The notes under the pieces were generated by a model that was given only the letters and a program-made list of their open reading frames with translations, searched no databases and was not told the origin of the DNA. From Mantis religiosa (taxonomy: Eukaryota; Arthropoda; Insecta; Mantodea; Mantidae): 64,000 nt of DNA. Shown here piece by piece: positions 1 through 10,398 of the stretch; position 1 is the stretch's first letter, and every line of letters begins with the position of its first letter. The position numbers and the translations under genes are program-made. The stretch covers positions 194,406,482 through 194,470,481 of the forward strand of contig CM060953.1 in assembly GCA_030765055.1 (NCBI GenBank), written 5' to 3'.

Positions 1-206
1 TTGGTAGGATATTTAATTCAATAATATTTATCCAAGCTCATTATACCTAACCAAACCACAGAACAAGTTAACAAATCCTATTATCAAATAGCTCTGGGCT
101 TTATTTTCTCTACAGACTAATTAAAGATTACTTATCAGAAGTTATCTCTGGTGTAAGGGATGAGGAGCTAGTAATATTATTTATTTGCCTTACTTTTAAT
201 AAAATA

Positions 207-1366
207 CAGTAAAAGCTGCCTAAAACGAATCCCTTATATGCTGGAAACCTGGAAATAAAAGAAAAATAAATTTCGGATAAGAGTTATTTCCCTGTAAAAT
301 TATACTCTAAGTCGGAAAGCTGCCAAACGCGGAAACGGAGGTACTTTACGGGAACTATTTGCCTAAGTGATCTGTTTAAAACGGGTTACTTTATGTGTAA
401 TGGGTTATAACATACGTATTTTAAAAAGTGCGATAATTTTGAGAACGACTGTACTTGTACCGAACTTGCATGAACCATAAAGTCATAAACTGAAATCCTT
501 CAAGGAAAAGAGAAAAACCATTAGCTCTCTCAACTCTCTTCCAACAAACATGATAAGGGTTCAACTGTTTGGCGCTGTATTCATTCTCAGTTTCGTTGTT
601 ACAAGTGATCAAGTACGAGTAGAAGAAAACTGTGAACTTTGGTGATTTTTAGAAACATAGTTTGTGCGTACACAAATTCTGTAAAATGAGTTCTAAACAC
701 AAGATATTGTCACTGGAGGAAAATATTAAGGTTATTGAAAAACCCGAAAAGATCAAACGCCCAGCTATACAATTAACTGTGTTGTTTAACGTACGGAGAA
801 CTAGATATACAAGATTTTTTTTGGGGGGGGGGGGCATTAAACACAATTAGCTAAAGAGAACAGCAGAGCATGTGAAACGCATCACAAAATCTACAGAGTA
901 TGACGAGCTAAATCGTGCTGTTTTCCAGTTGTTTGTTAGTGCCCGAGCTAAAGGAATTCTCATTTCTGGACCATTATTTTACACTCAAGCTTTAGAAACA
1001 GCAAGAAAATTAGGCAAAGACAGTTTCAGAGCTTCCAGTAGATGACTCGAGAGTTTCAAAGATCGCCATAAAATTGTTTTGATAGTTGTGTGTGGTGAAA
1101 CAAATGAAGCTGCAGATTGGAAAGAAAAAATTGAAAGTAGACAAACTAGGCGATGAACTACAATTATTTTATGTAAGTTGAAAATAAGGTACATAATAAA
1201 TATCAGCCTATTGTTATTTTCACTACATTCCTTAGTATTACTTAACTATGGAACTGCAACTATTTCATGATTTAACTGTATTGAAAAACAGCCCTAAGAC
1301 GGAAAGCAGTGTAAACGGCAAATAAATCCCGAAACGAAGGTGTTCCGTCCTAGTGAAGTTTTACTC
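207..1366 (+). mobile_element. Tigger/pogo-like DNA transposon remnant, internally deleted
   Basis: The left end reads CAGTAAAA at 207 and the right end reads TTTTACTC, finishing at 1366. These are inverted-repeat-like ends, and each is flanked by TA (205-206 and 1367-1368), the target duplication expected of pogo/Tigger elements. Further in, related GGAAAGC/GGAAACG-type motifs occur near both ends. The element is about 1.16 kb. It holds only the N-terminal coding part of a transposase (686-1156), so the DDE catalytic half is missing. A T8G12 mononucleotide tract sits at 815-834. The ends are imperfect, so the exact borders are moderately certain. Confidence 0.6.
686..1156 (+). pseudogene. 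Tigger/CENP-B-type transposase N-terminal fragment
   Basis: A single frame from the ATG at 686 carries MSSKHKILSLEENIKVIEK and, further on, AVFQLFVSARAKGILISGP, ALETARKLGKDSFRASS and LESFKDRHKIV. These match the order of the CENP-B N-terminal HTH and the CENP-B/Tigger DNA-binding HTH domain in Tigger-derived proteins. In-frame stops occur at 848-850 and 1043-1045, and the frame ends at 1154-1156. The T8G12 tract at 815-834 replaces part of the first HTH. No DDE domain follows. In the family this region binds the transposon ends. The family call is recognition from memory. Confidence 0.7.
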
Positions 1367-1423
1367 TATATCTTGACCTATTAACACAAAAAAACCGCAG
1401 GTAAATTCGTATACTACAATATA

Positions 1424-2760
1424 CGAGGGCTATCCAGAAAGTAGATTACGTTTTCGTCTGTTTCCGCTAGGGGCGGGGCTAGCGCGGCCATCTTGGGGTC
1501 AGAGCGTTGCGCAGCTCAGTCGGCATCTAGCCGTGCTAGTGAGAGGTTCGTGCTGTGTTCCGTTCAGATACTGTGACGGTTTGAAATGTCTGCGTTAATT
1601 GAAAATCCCGCGAGCTGCGAGGTGCGTGCAGTAATAAGGTTTCTGACTGCAAAAAACTGTAAACCGATAGAAATCTATCGGCAGCTTTGTGAAGTGTATG
1701 GGGACAACATTATCACTGAAGGTGGAGGGCGGCAGTGGGTCATCAGATTTAAAAATGGCCGAACCAATGTTCACGACGAAGATCGAAGTGGGAGACCCAG
1801 CATAGTGACCGCCGAACTTGTCGAAAAAGTCGATGCTAAAGTCCGTGACAATCGAAGGTTCACAATAACGGAACTTTCTTTGAGTTTTCCACAAATTTCA
1901 CGAAGTTTGTTGCACGAAATCATCAGCGAAACGCTTGGTTACCACAAGTTTTGTGCAAGATGGATTCCAAAAATCTTGACAGAGGACCACAAAAATCAGC
2001 GAATGGCTGCAGCGTTGAACTTTTTGGACGTTTACCATAAGGATGGTGCCTCTTTACTCGATCGCATCGTTACTGGTGACGAAACATGGGTGAAACACGT
2101 GAACTGTGAAACGAAATTGCAATCAATGCAGTGGGGGCACACAAGTTCTCCCCAAAAACCCAAGAAATGCATGCAAACAATGTCGGCAAGGAAGATGATG
2201 GCGACTGTTTTTTTTGGGACAGAAAAGGTGTGATTTTGGTGGACTTCCTGGAAAGAGGCACTACAATAAACTCTCAAAGGTATTGCCAAACTCTCCAAAA
2301 ACTCAGAAGAGCCATTCAAAACAAGCGCAGAGGAATGTTGAGCTCTAAGATCTTGTTGATTCACGACAACGCCCGGCCCCACACGGCAAATGTCACTCGT
2401 GAAGTTCTTGAATCTCTTAAGTGGGAGTTGTTTCCTCATCCGCCGTACAGTCCCGACCTGGCACCGAGCGACTTCCACCTATTCCCAGCAATGAAGAAGT
2501 GGCTGGCTATGCAGCGTTTTGATGACGACGCACAGCTGCAAGAAGAGGTAACGAAGTGGTTGAAGGCGCAGGCGGCCGAATTTTTCGACGAAGGAATTTC
2601 CAAGCTCGTACATCGCTACGATAAATGCCTTAATTTGAATGGTGACTATGTCGAAAAGTAGTATTTGAGTGTGGCTTTCATCTGTATATAATAAAATTTG
2701 TTTCCTATACTTTGTTTACTTTTTATTCCAAAACGTAATCTACTTTCTGGATAGCCCTCG
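1424..2760 (+). mobile_element. mariner transposon with perfect 31-bp inverted repeats
   Basis: The 31 bases at 1424-1454 are exactly repeated in inverted orientation at 2730-2760, and TA flanks both sides (1422-1423, 2761-2762). At 1337 bp this is the normal length for a mariner. The TIR begins CGAGGGCTATCCAGAAAG. One transposase frame fills the element, broken by a single frameshift. An AATAAA signal lies near 2689. With perfect TIRs and one coding lesion, this is the best-preserved element in the window and probably a young insertion. Confidence 0.92.
1586..2661 (+). pseudogene. mariner transposase (DD34D), one frameshift
   Basis: The ATG at 1586 opens a 215-codon frame ending at 2233. 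The second frame, used from about 2206, runs to a stop at 2661 after the family-typical DYVEK ending. Order of parts: N-terminal HTH (PIEIYRQLCEVYGD, RSGRPS), then a second HTH and linker (RWIPKILTEDHKNQR). The first catalytic Asp is in VTGDETW, the second in IHDNARPH and the third in SPDLAPSD, with 34 residues between the last two. The break lies in a run of eight T at 2208-2215, where nine or six would keep the frame. Full length would be about 355 residues, as usual. The protein acts in the nucleus, cutting and pasting at the 31-bp TIRs. Confidence 0.92.
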
Positions 2761-2762
2761 TA

Positions 2763-3713
2763 CTATCTTCTTAGAGAAGTTAGTAGAACGTCTTTTCAAG
2801 TTACCTGATCCACTCAGAGAAATTGGGAGACACTGTAACAAACAATTCAAAGCACCGAACTACGTTTAAGATTAAGAAGTATACCTTCAAGTTACGTAGA
2901 ATGTGGAAAAGAGGTATATTATTCCCAAACGGTTCCAAAACCAAAATTCCAGTCCTCATTTCAGAGGATGAACCCGGACTTTTCTGCTGCAATTATTTAA
3001 AAAGATGCCGGATATTACCTTAGGCGCAAACCCCAAACTCATCACAGAAAAACTGCACACGACAGGCTTTGTATGTGTTCCAGAACTACCTAACCACGAA
3101 TTTTACAATAGAAGGATTTCCTTGGAAGCTCCTCCTCCGGGCCTCAAACACATTCTCTTTTTACTTGCACAGTTCCATAGGGATTCTACAGATTCTAGTG
3201 CACAACACAGATGCTCAATCGGCTGAGTCTAGAGTTCCTAAACTTTTAGTGGTGTTACAGCAACACTGCGATACGTTATTTTTGCCACCATTGTCTATAT
3301 CCATTCCCCGAAAAGCAACCGTTACATATTACTATAAAACTTCTTCCCATTTTTCCAATAATTGATAATGAGTCTGCAAACAAAGTACTGGTATAAAACA
3401 AATAATCAGTGGAGAAAACTCCAAATAGCTGACTGACATTTCTTATGAAATCTCTAAATGCGAGTTTCCAGAGTGCTGTTTAACTTATTAAAGAAATGGA
3501 AGACTTTCCACTGAAATGCCTTCATTGCTCCATAGCAACTCAAAGCGTACGGAAGAAAAACTTCCAACACCTGGTAAACATCACTCATACACAAAAAGGT
3601 ACGAATTCGACAAAATATGTTCTGCACAGACCATTCCTCGAGTTTTACGAACAGACAAGAGAAATTATTACAATACCTAAACTCGTATAGACAGATATAG
3701 TATACCTAGATTT
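2763..3713. other. no recognisable gene
   Basis: Only short open frames occur (for example 3069-3365), with no motif or codon pattern I recognise. No inverted repeats, tRNA-like boxes or tandem structure were seen. Confidence 0.4.
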
Positions 3714-6362
3714 AGCAAGTACGAAAATATACGTCGTGTTATGTTCGATGTTCTAATGTTTTGATAGACTGTACTGTACTATATTCCCGTCTTCTCTGAT
3801 CTCTCTAAACCAAGCAGCGACCTCCTATAACAACTGCACTCATTCATCAGTCATGTTACGTACGATGTTCTACTGTTTTGATGGTCAGACTGTACTGTGC
3901 TATATTCCCGTCTTCTCTGATCTCTCTAAACCAAGCAGCGACCTCCAATAACAACTGCACTCATTCATCAGCCATGTTACGTACGATGTTCTACTGTTTT
4001 GATGGTCAGACTGTACTGTGCTATATTCCCGTCTTCTCTGATCTCTCTAAACCGAGCAGCGACCTCCCATAACAACTGTACTCATTCGTCACACAGGTAG
4101 TACAATATACGTCGTGTTAAGTACGATGTTCTGATGTTTTGATGGTCAGACTGTACTGTACTATATTCCCGTCTTCTCTGATCTCTCTAAACCAAGCAGC
4201 GACCTCCAATAACAACTGCACTCATTCATCAGTCATGTTACGTACGATGTTCTACTGTTTTGATGGTCAGACTGTACTGTGCTATATTCCCGTCTTCTCT
4301 GATCTCTCTAAACCGAGCAGCGACCTCCCATAACAACTGTACTCATTCGTCAGACAGGTAGTACAATATACGTCGTGTTACGTACGATGTTCTGATGTTT
4401 TGATGGTCAGACTGTACTGTACTATATTCCCGTCTTCTCTGATCTCTCTAAACCGAGCAGTGACCTCCCAAAACAACTGTACTCATTCGTCAGACAGGTA
4501 GTACAATATACGTCGTGTTACGTACGATGTTCTACTGTTTTGATGGTCAGACTGTACTGTACTATATTCCCGTCTTCTCTGATCTCTCTAAACCGAGCAG
4601 TGACCTCCCAAAACAACTGTACTCATTCGTCAGACAGGTAATACAATATACGTCGTGTTACGTACGATGTTCTACTGTTTTGCTGGTCAGACTGTACTGT
4701 GCTATATTCCCGTCTTCTCTGATCTCTCTAAACCAAGCAGCGACCTCCAATAACAACTGCACTCATTCATCAGTCATGTTACGTACGATGTTCTACTGTT
4801 TTGATGGTCAGACTGTACTGTGCTATATTCCCGTCTTCTCTGATCTCTCTAAACCGAGCAGCGACCTCCCATAACAACTGTACTCATTCGTCAGACAGGT
4901 AGTACAATATACGTCGTGTTAAGTACGATGTTCTGATGTTTTGATGGTCAGACTGTACTGTACTATATTCCCGTCTTCTCTGATCTCTCTAAACCAAGCA
5001 GCGACCTCCAATAACAACTGCACTCATTCATCAGTCATGTTACGTACGATGTTCTACTGTTTTGATGGTCAGACTGTACTGTGCTATATTCCCGTCTTCT
5101 CTGATCTCTCTAAACCGAGCAGCGACCTCCCATAACAACTGTACTCATTCGCCAGACAGGTAGTACAATATACGTCGTGTTACGTACGATGTTCTGATGT
5201 TTTGATGGTCAGACTGTACTGTACTATATTCCCGTCTTCTCTGATCTCTCTAAACCGAGCAGTGACCTCCCAAAACAACTGTACTCATTCGTCAGACAGG
5301 TAGTACAATATACGTCGTGTTACGTACGATGTTCTGATGTTTTGATGGTCAGACTGTACTGTACTATATTCCCGTCTTCTCTGATCTCTCTAAACCGAGC
5401 AGTGACCTCCCAAAACAACTGTACTCATTCGTCAGACAGGTAATACAATATACGTCGTGTTACGTACGATGTTCTACTGTTTTGCTGGTCAGACTGTACT
5501 GTGCTATATTCCCGTCTTCTCTGATCTCTCTAAACCAAGCAGCGACCTCCAATAACAACTGCACTCATTCATCAGTCATGTTACGTACGATGTTCTACTG
5601 TTTTGATGGTCAGACTGTACTGTGCTATATTCCCGTCTTCTCTGATCTCTCTAAACCGAGCAGCGACCTCCCATAACAACTGTACTCATTCGTCAGACAG
5701 GTAGTACAATATACGTCGTGTTAAGTACGATGTTCTGATGTTTTGATGGTCAGACTGTACTGTACTATATTCCCGTCTTCTCTGATCTCTCTAAACCAAG
5801 CAGCGACCTCCAATAACAACTGCACTCATTCATCAGTCATGTTACGTACGATGTTCTACTGTTTTGATGGTCAGACTGTACTGTGCTATATTCCCGTCTT
5901 CTCTGATCTCTCTAAACCGAGCAGCGACCTCCCATAACAACTGTACTCATTCGCCAGACAGGTAGTACAATATACGTCGTGTTACGTACGATGTTCTGAT
6001 GTTTTGATGGTCAGACTGTACTGTACTATATTCCCGTCTTCTCTGATCTCTCTAAACCGAGCAGTGACCTCCCAAAACAACTGTACTCATTCGTCAGACA
6101 GGTAGTACAATATACGTCGTGTTACGTACGATGTTCTGATGTTTTGATGGTCAGACTGTACTGTACTATATTCCCGTCTTCTCTGATCTCTCTAAACCGA
6201 GCAGTGACCTCCAATAACAACTGTACTCATTCATCAGTCATGTTACGTACGATGTTCTACTGTTTTGATGGTCAGACTGTACTGTGCTATATTCCCGTCT
6301 TCTCTGATCTCTCTAAACCGAGCAGCGACCTCCCAAAACAAAACTCATTCGTCAGACAGATA
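3714..6362 (+). repeat. tandem array A: 140/121-bp units with 802-bp higher-order period
   Basis: About 20 tandem units share a core at TTTTGATGGTCAG. Core starts are 3759 (variant), 3876, 3997, 4137, 4258, 4398, 4538, 4678, 4799, 4939, 5060, 5200, 5340, 5480, 5601, 5741, 5862, 6002, 6142 and 6263. Spacings are either 140 or 121 bp; the short form lacks about 19 bp around the CAGACAGGTAGTAC segment. The spacing order 121-140-121-140-140-140 (802 bp) repeats from 3876 to 4678 to 5480 and begins again. Marker variants, such as TTTTGCTGG at 4678 and 5480, recur at 802-bp distance. The 64-residue open frames in the array are by-products of repetition. The unit has no source I recognise. Confidence 0.95.
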
Positions 6363-7945
6363 TTATTTCCGTAAGATCACGGTGTTTAATTTTCGGGTGG
6401 AGTACACTACTCACTGTAAAGTAAAGGTGTGAATTACATTGAGAGGACCACTGGAACAGTTTTCTTTGAAGAAAGCAAGGAGGAAAAAAAGCATTTCATC
6501 AACTTAAGCCGCCATACTTTCAGACCTTTCTTAAGAATGGCTTTTATAGGTTCAAGGGGTGTCAAAGCGTGAATCTCGTACAGGTTTGCAATAGAGAAAG
6601 TAGAAATTCCTTCAGGGAAGCTAATAAAATCCTGGAGAACATTAAAACAGCTTGATTAAATCAAGAGACAGGATTACATCGCAATGTAAGTAGGTACATT
6701 TTCCTGGTATGTTGACTTGATTACGAACTTGTGTTAGCACTTTTTGTGGCTCTTACGTAAGATGAAAATTGCTATCACGTGCTACGAAGACAGCTGGGGT
6801 TCGTCAACAAAACAGAAGACAGACAACGCAGTCCACGTTGGCCACTATCAGTTATTTACAGACCTGGTACATTATGGCAGGATCTAAATCTATATGTAGT
6901 GTTATTTTGTCTATCTCTTACGATTTACCACTTATCAAAAGTCACTTAGAATTAAATATCCGCAGCAAACTCAAGGTTTACCTTACATTTGGTAAGAAAA
7001 TATCCTAACCATAAGGCACTTTTAATTTGAATTTTTAAAACGTTTGAGAAAATCAAAATGTGTGAGAGAATATGTGTTTGGGGAAGGGTTATTTGTTGAA
7101 GCTGAACCCAAATTAACTAGTTTTTAGTTTACCAACGAAATCTCCATAACATATTTTTGGATGGAATGCGAAAAATGAGAAACACAGTTAAACATGATGC
7201 CATCCTGACTGCAGCTTACGTTAACCATCGAGACAATTTCATGACCGCTGCAAACAGATGGCTATCTCACGTACATTACTTATTCTTGCACGGAATGCAT
7301 GGGTTAATTGCTTCCTACAGCTTTACCCGTCACATATCCCTTAAGTGTTCCCCATCTTTTAGAAGTTTTAATTCAAGAAAACGCTTCACGTGTGAAACCC
7401 TTCGGATATCCGTACGTGCAGCACATACATATAATGCAATAAGTTGGATTGCTAAAGAGATTTATCGACCAATCAATTGATTTGCCATTTTACCTGATGA
7501 AACTCTTTAAGAATATTTCATATTTAAAATATCTTTCGTTGAATATCGGGGGATTTGTCATCATTCTTGCAACAATATTTCAAATGGAATGATGCGACTC
7601 TGCACCCCAATGAGGCGAAATTTGCAATGGATCCGGCGGGTGGGATGCTGTTGTGCCTCAGCATATGTTTCTGCGTCCTGTAATTGGAGATGGTTCCCGG
7701 TCGCGCAGCGTCTCAATGTGAGCTTTCGCTCAGATCCGGCGTCTCAGGATGAGCAATTCCTTTAGTCGAAGCATGAATATCCCTTACCTCGGCTTTCATC
7801 TCGGACGGGAATTGTAAATAGTTTACTAAATGAACTGAAATAATAGTTCAACTTTTTTATAAATGTTCCACTTTAAATTACCATGTTAGGTAAGTTATAT
7901 AATCTTTTGTTTAAATCATACCTAAACATTTTAAACCTCAAATAA

Positions 7946-7947
<2 letters not shown>
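6363..7947. other. no recognisable gene
   Basis: Short open frames at 6769-7008 and 7157-7480 have no recognisable motif. A GC-richer patch at 7615-7800 has no tRNA-like boxes or inverted ends that I can identify. I see nothing supportable here. Confidence 0.4.
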
Positions 7948-7993
<46 letters not shown>

Positions 7994-8331
7994 AGACTAT
8001 TATGGTCAGTGAATACCTTAATAATTTGACCTTGTGGGTTCGTAGAATTAAAAGTCTCGTTTACAAAAATTTGAAATACTCTTTATCGCAGTAAAAAGAC
8101 GTTTTGTACACCCCTTGCAGCAGTAAAAATGACGTGTTTTGTTGTTAATACTGATCGATCAGCAGTACAATGCTTTACAGATTTTAGAGTGAAATGAAGG
8201 TTAGAGAACAATACATTAAAGAACAATAACACTCACGGGTAGGCTAACAGGCCGCTCCTAACTACATTAAGTTAGAACTCCAATAATACACTCTGAGGAA
8301 TTAAGTTAATATTGGAGATGTAAGACACACA

Positions 8332-9650
8332 TCAAGCACTAGAATCACTCGAGTCAGATGTATCACTCATAAGCAGGTCCTGTGGTAGTCTCCTCTTCAA
8401 GCGTGAGGGCTGGCGCATGCGGACACCGATGTTATAATGCACAGCTCCTGGAACTTCTTGCAGTGTGGAAAAGAAACGCCGGGCGATCCTGCGAATGTAG
8501 TCGTGAAGAGGTAACAGTTCTAGTTCGTGATGAAGCGCCTGATTACGGATGAACCATGGAGCATTGGTAGCGAAGCGATTCTGCATAACTTGAGGACGAC
8601 GCAGATGACAGGTGTGATCGGCCCCCACACTTGGCAGACATATGTAATAAGTGGACAAACGAGTGATTTGTAGAGTAACAATGAAGACTGTAGGCCGAGG
8701 CTGGAACGGCGATGCAACAGAGGTGAGAGTTTTGAAAGTCGCCCGGAGGCAAGTGATATAAGACGATCGATATGAGCACGCCAGGTCAGTCGAGAGTCCA
8801 AAAGCACTCCAAGGTATTTAACGGGAGTTGTAGTGGGGAGCCAAGAGACATTGTTGCTGTAGAGACACAACGGAGTAAGCGGAGTATATCGGCGAAGAGT
8901 GAAGATTTTGGCTTCGGTTTTCTGAGGGTTCAATGAGATCCGCCAAGTGCTGAACCAATGAGTTAGGCGATCTAAAGAGAGCTGTACTACTTGTTGTGCG
9001 TGCTGGAGATTAAGATGAGAATAATATAGTACTGTGTCATCAGCGTAAAGAGCTAAAGAAGTCGGAGCTAAGTCAGGAATATCAGAAATGTATATATTAA
9101 ATAGAGTCGGGGCTAAGATAGAACCCTGTGGGACACCTGCGGTAATATTACGTGGGAATGAAAGCTTTCCACCAATGCGTACTGAAAAGCTACGGTCGTA
9201 GAGGAAACTGTGGATTAGATGTGATAATAATTAGGAAGACCGATGCGGTAGAGCTTAAGGAGCAAACCATCATGCCAAACTCTGTCGAATGCCTGTGTAG
9301 TGTAGTGTTTAACGCCCGCTTTTACTACATACGGCACCGCAGGCGGTGACACTGATGATACATGAGATGAAGATGGAGCACTGGTGGAATGAGATGGCGG
9401 GGGAAACCGGAGGTCCCGGAGAAAACCCGCCCCAACGCCGTGTTGTCCACCACAAATCTCACTTTGCGGTCGCCTGGGATCGAATCCGGGTCCCCTTGGT
9501 GAGAGCCAAGCGGTCTAACCACTGAGCCTCGGCGTGGCCTATCGAATGCCTGAGCCACATCAAGGAAGACAGTTGTGGTATACTGAAGGGCCCCGAAGCC
9601 GTGGACAATTGACTGAGTTAATCGTAAAAGCTGATGGGTAGTGGAATGTT
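8332..9650 (-). pseudogene. reverse transcriptase of jockey-like LINE, split by a SINE
   Basis: Reading from right to left: HKHSTTHQLLRL, then motif A as VFLDVAQAFD, which the SINE interrupts just after AFD. Beyond the SINE come RVWHDG, motif B GVPQGSILAP, motif C LYADDTVLYY, the thumb-like KYLGVLLDSRLTW, and a C-terminal tail ending near 8332 in a Ser/Asp-rich end. Motif C is in a frame open from about 9170 to 8520; the last part is read in another frame, so at least one frameshift lies near 8540-8650. No endonuclease domain remains. RTs of this type copy their own RNA at a nicked chromosomal target. Family assignment beyond jockey-like is not secure. Confidence 0.8.
9296..9541 (-). mobile_element. 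tRNA-derived SINE, family A (copy 1)
   Basis: Read on the minus strand, the head has an A box (TGGCTCAGTGGTTAGAC) and a B box close to GGTTCGATCCC, followed by a body ending TAAACACTACAC. The 11-bp target duplication TCGAATGCCTG flanks it at 9285-9295 and 9542-9552. The same body recurs at 26808-27057 and 38990-39233. The insertion lies in the catalytic motif A of the surrounding reverse transcriptase. SINEs of this kind are transcribed by RNA polymerase III and moved by a partner LINE. The open frame across it is accidental. Confidence 0.9.
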
Positions 9651-9850
9651 TGTGACGAAATACAAGCTGTACTACTTGTGCGTTCTGAAGATTTAAAAAT
9701 GACGTGACATACAAAGAGCAGCCTTCAAGATATTTTGTTGATTCACCGCGCGTAAACAAATGAAAGAAATCACTGCGGCACACTTTAAACGTCCACACAC
9801 AATTATTACACAGCTGCAACTCAATTAAAAACTGACAACTCACTAGCAAC

Positions 9851-10398
9851 TGACTGCCGCTCTAACAGCTGCGGGTTTTTTATACCTCCAGTCATTGATC
9901 TAAAGTGTAGTAGATCGTTCGAGACACAGTGAAACAAAGACGGAACTATCCAGACATCACTCTGTCTCTTTCTCTCTGTCTGTCTCTCGGCAAGCGTACA
10001 ACGCTCGCACTTCCATCTGTCTCTTTCTTTCTTGCGCACGCGCCGGTATTCGCCCGTCACGGCTCCAACAAAAAAAATGCGATCGGAAATAACATTATTA
10101 TTTTTCCTTCATTGAAGTACAAGTTTACCTACAATTGTTTTTTATGCTCGTTGAATTTCCACTGAATTTTTAATATCCTCCTATGAATTTTATTTTAATA
10201 CGTTTAAAATAACAAAACCGAACTATAAACACTGTTCAGCGGTTTAGAATAAAAAAAAATAACGGTCATACTCTCTATTTGGAATAGTCGGGACCACACA
10301 AAATACAAAAAGAGAGTTAAGGGAAAACTTTTAGAATAAAATGCGGGCAGTAAATCAAGCTTAATTCGTCATGGAATTAATAAAAACGCTAATTGCAA
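9851..10398. other. no recognisable gene; pyrimidine-rich tract
   Basis: A CTCTGT/CTTTCT-rich stretch lies at about 9955-10030. The rest is AT-rich. No motif was recognised. Confidence 0.4.

Larger units (their letters stand above)
7948..9850 (-). mobile_element. jockey-like non-LTR retrotransposon (LINE), 5'-truncated
   Basis: The element is on the minus strand. Its poly(A) tail appears as 39 T at 7948-7986, followed inward by a 3' UTR and the reverse-transcriptase frame. A SINE splits it at 9296-9541. The 5' border near 9700-9850 is unclear: 9664-9696 resembles the element's own RT segment at 8979-9013, as if the 5' end were chimeric. Part of the presumed 3' UTR (about 8020-8085) matches the end of the solo LTR at 36.6 kb, so an older LTR scrap may be included. 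Confidence 0.8.

Noticed and set aside
3714..6362. CRISPR array
   Set aside because: There are no short repeats alternating with unique spacers. Whole 121/140-bp units are repeated, no cas genes are present, and the sequence is eukaryotic.
3878..6374. Series of 64-119-codon open frames in the 140-bp array
   Set aside because: They recur only because the unit does; each is closed by a stop in the next unit and none has a recognisable motif.
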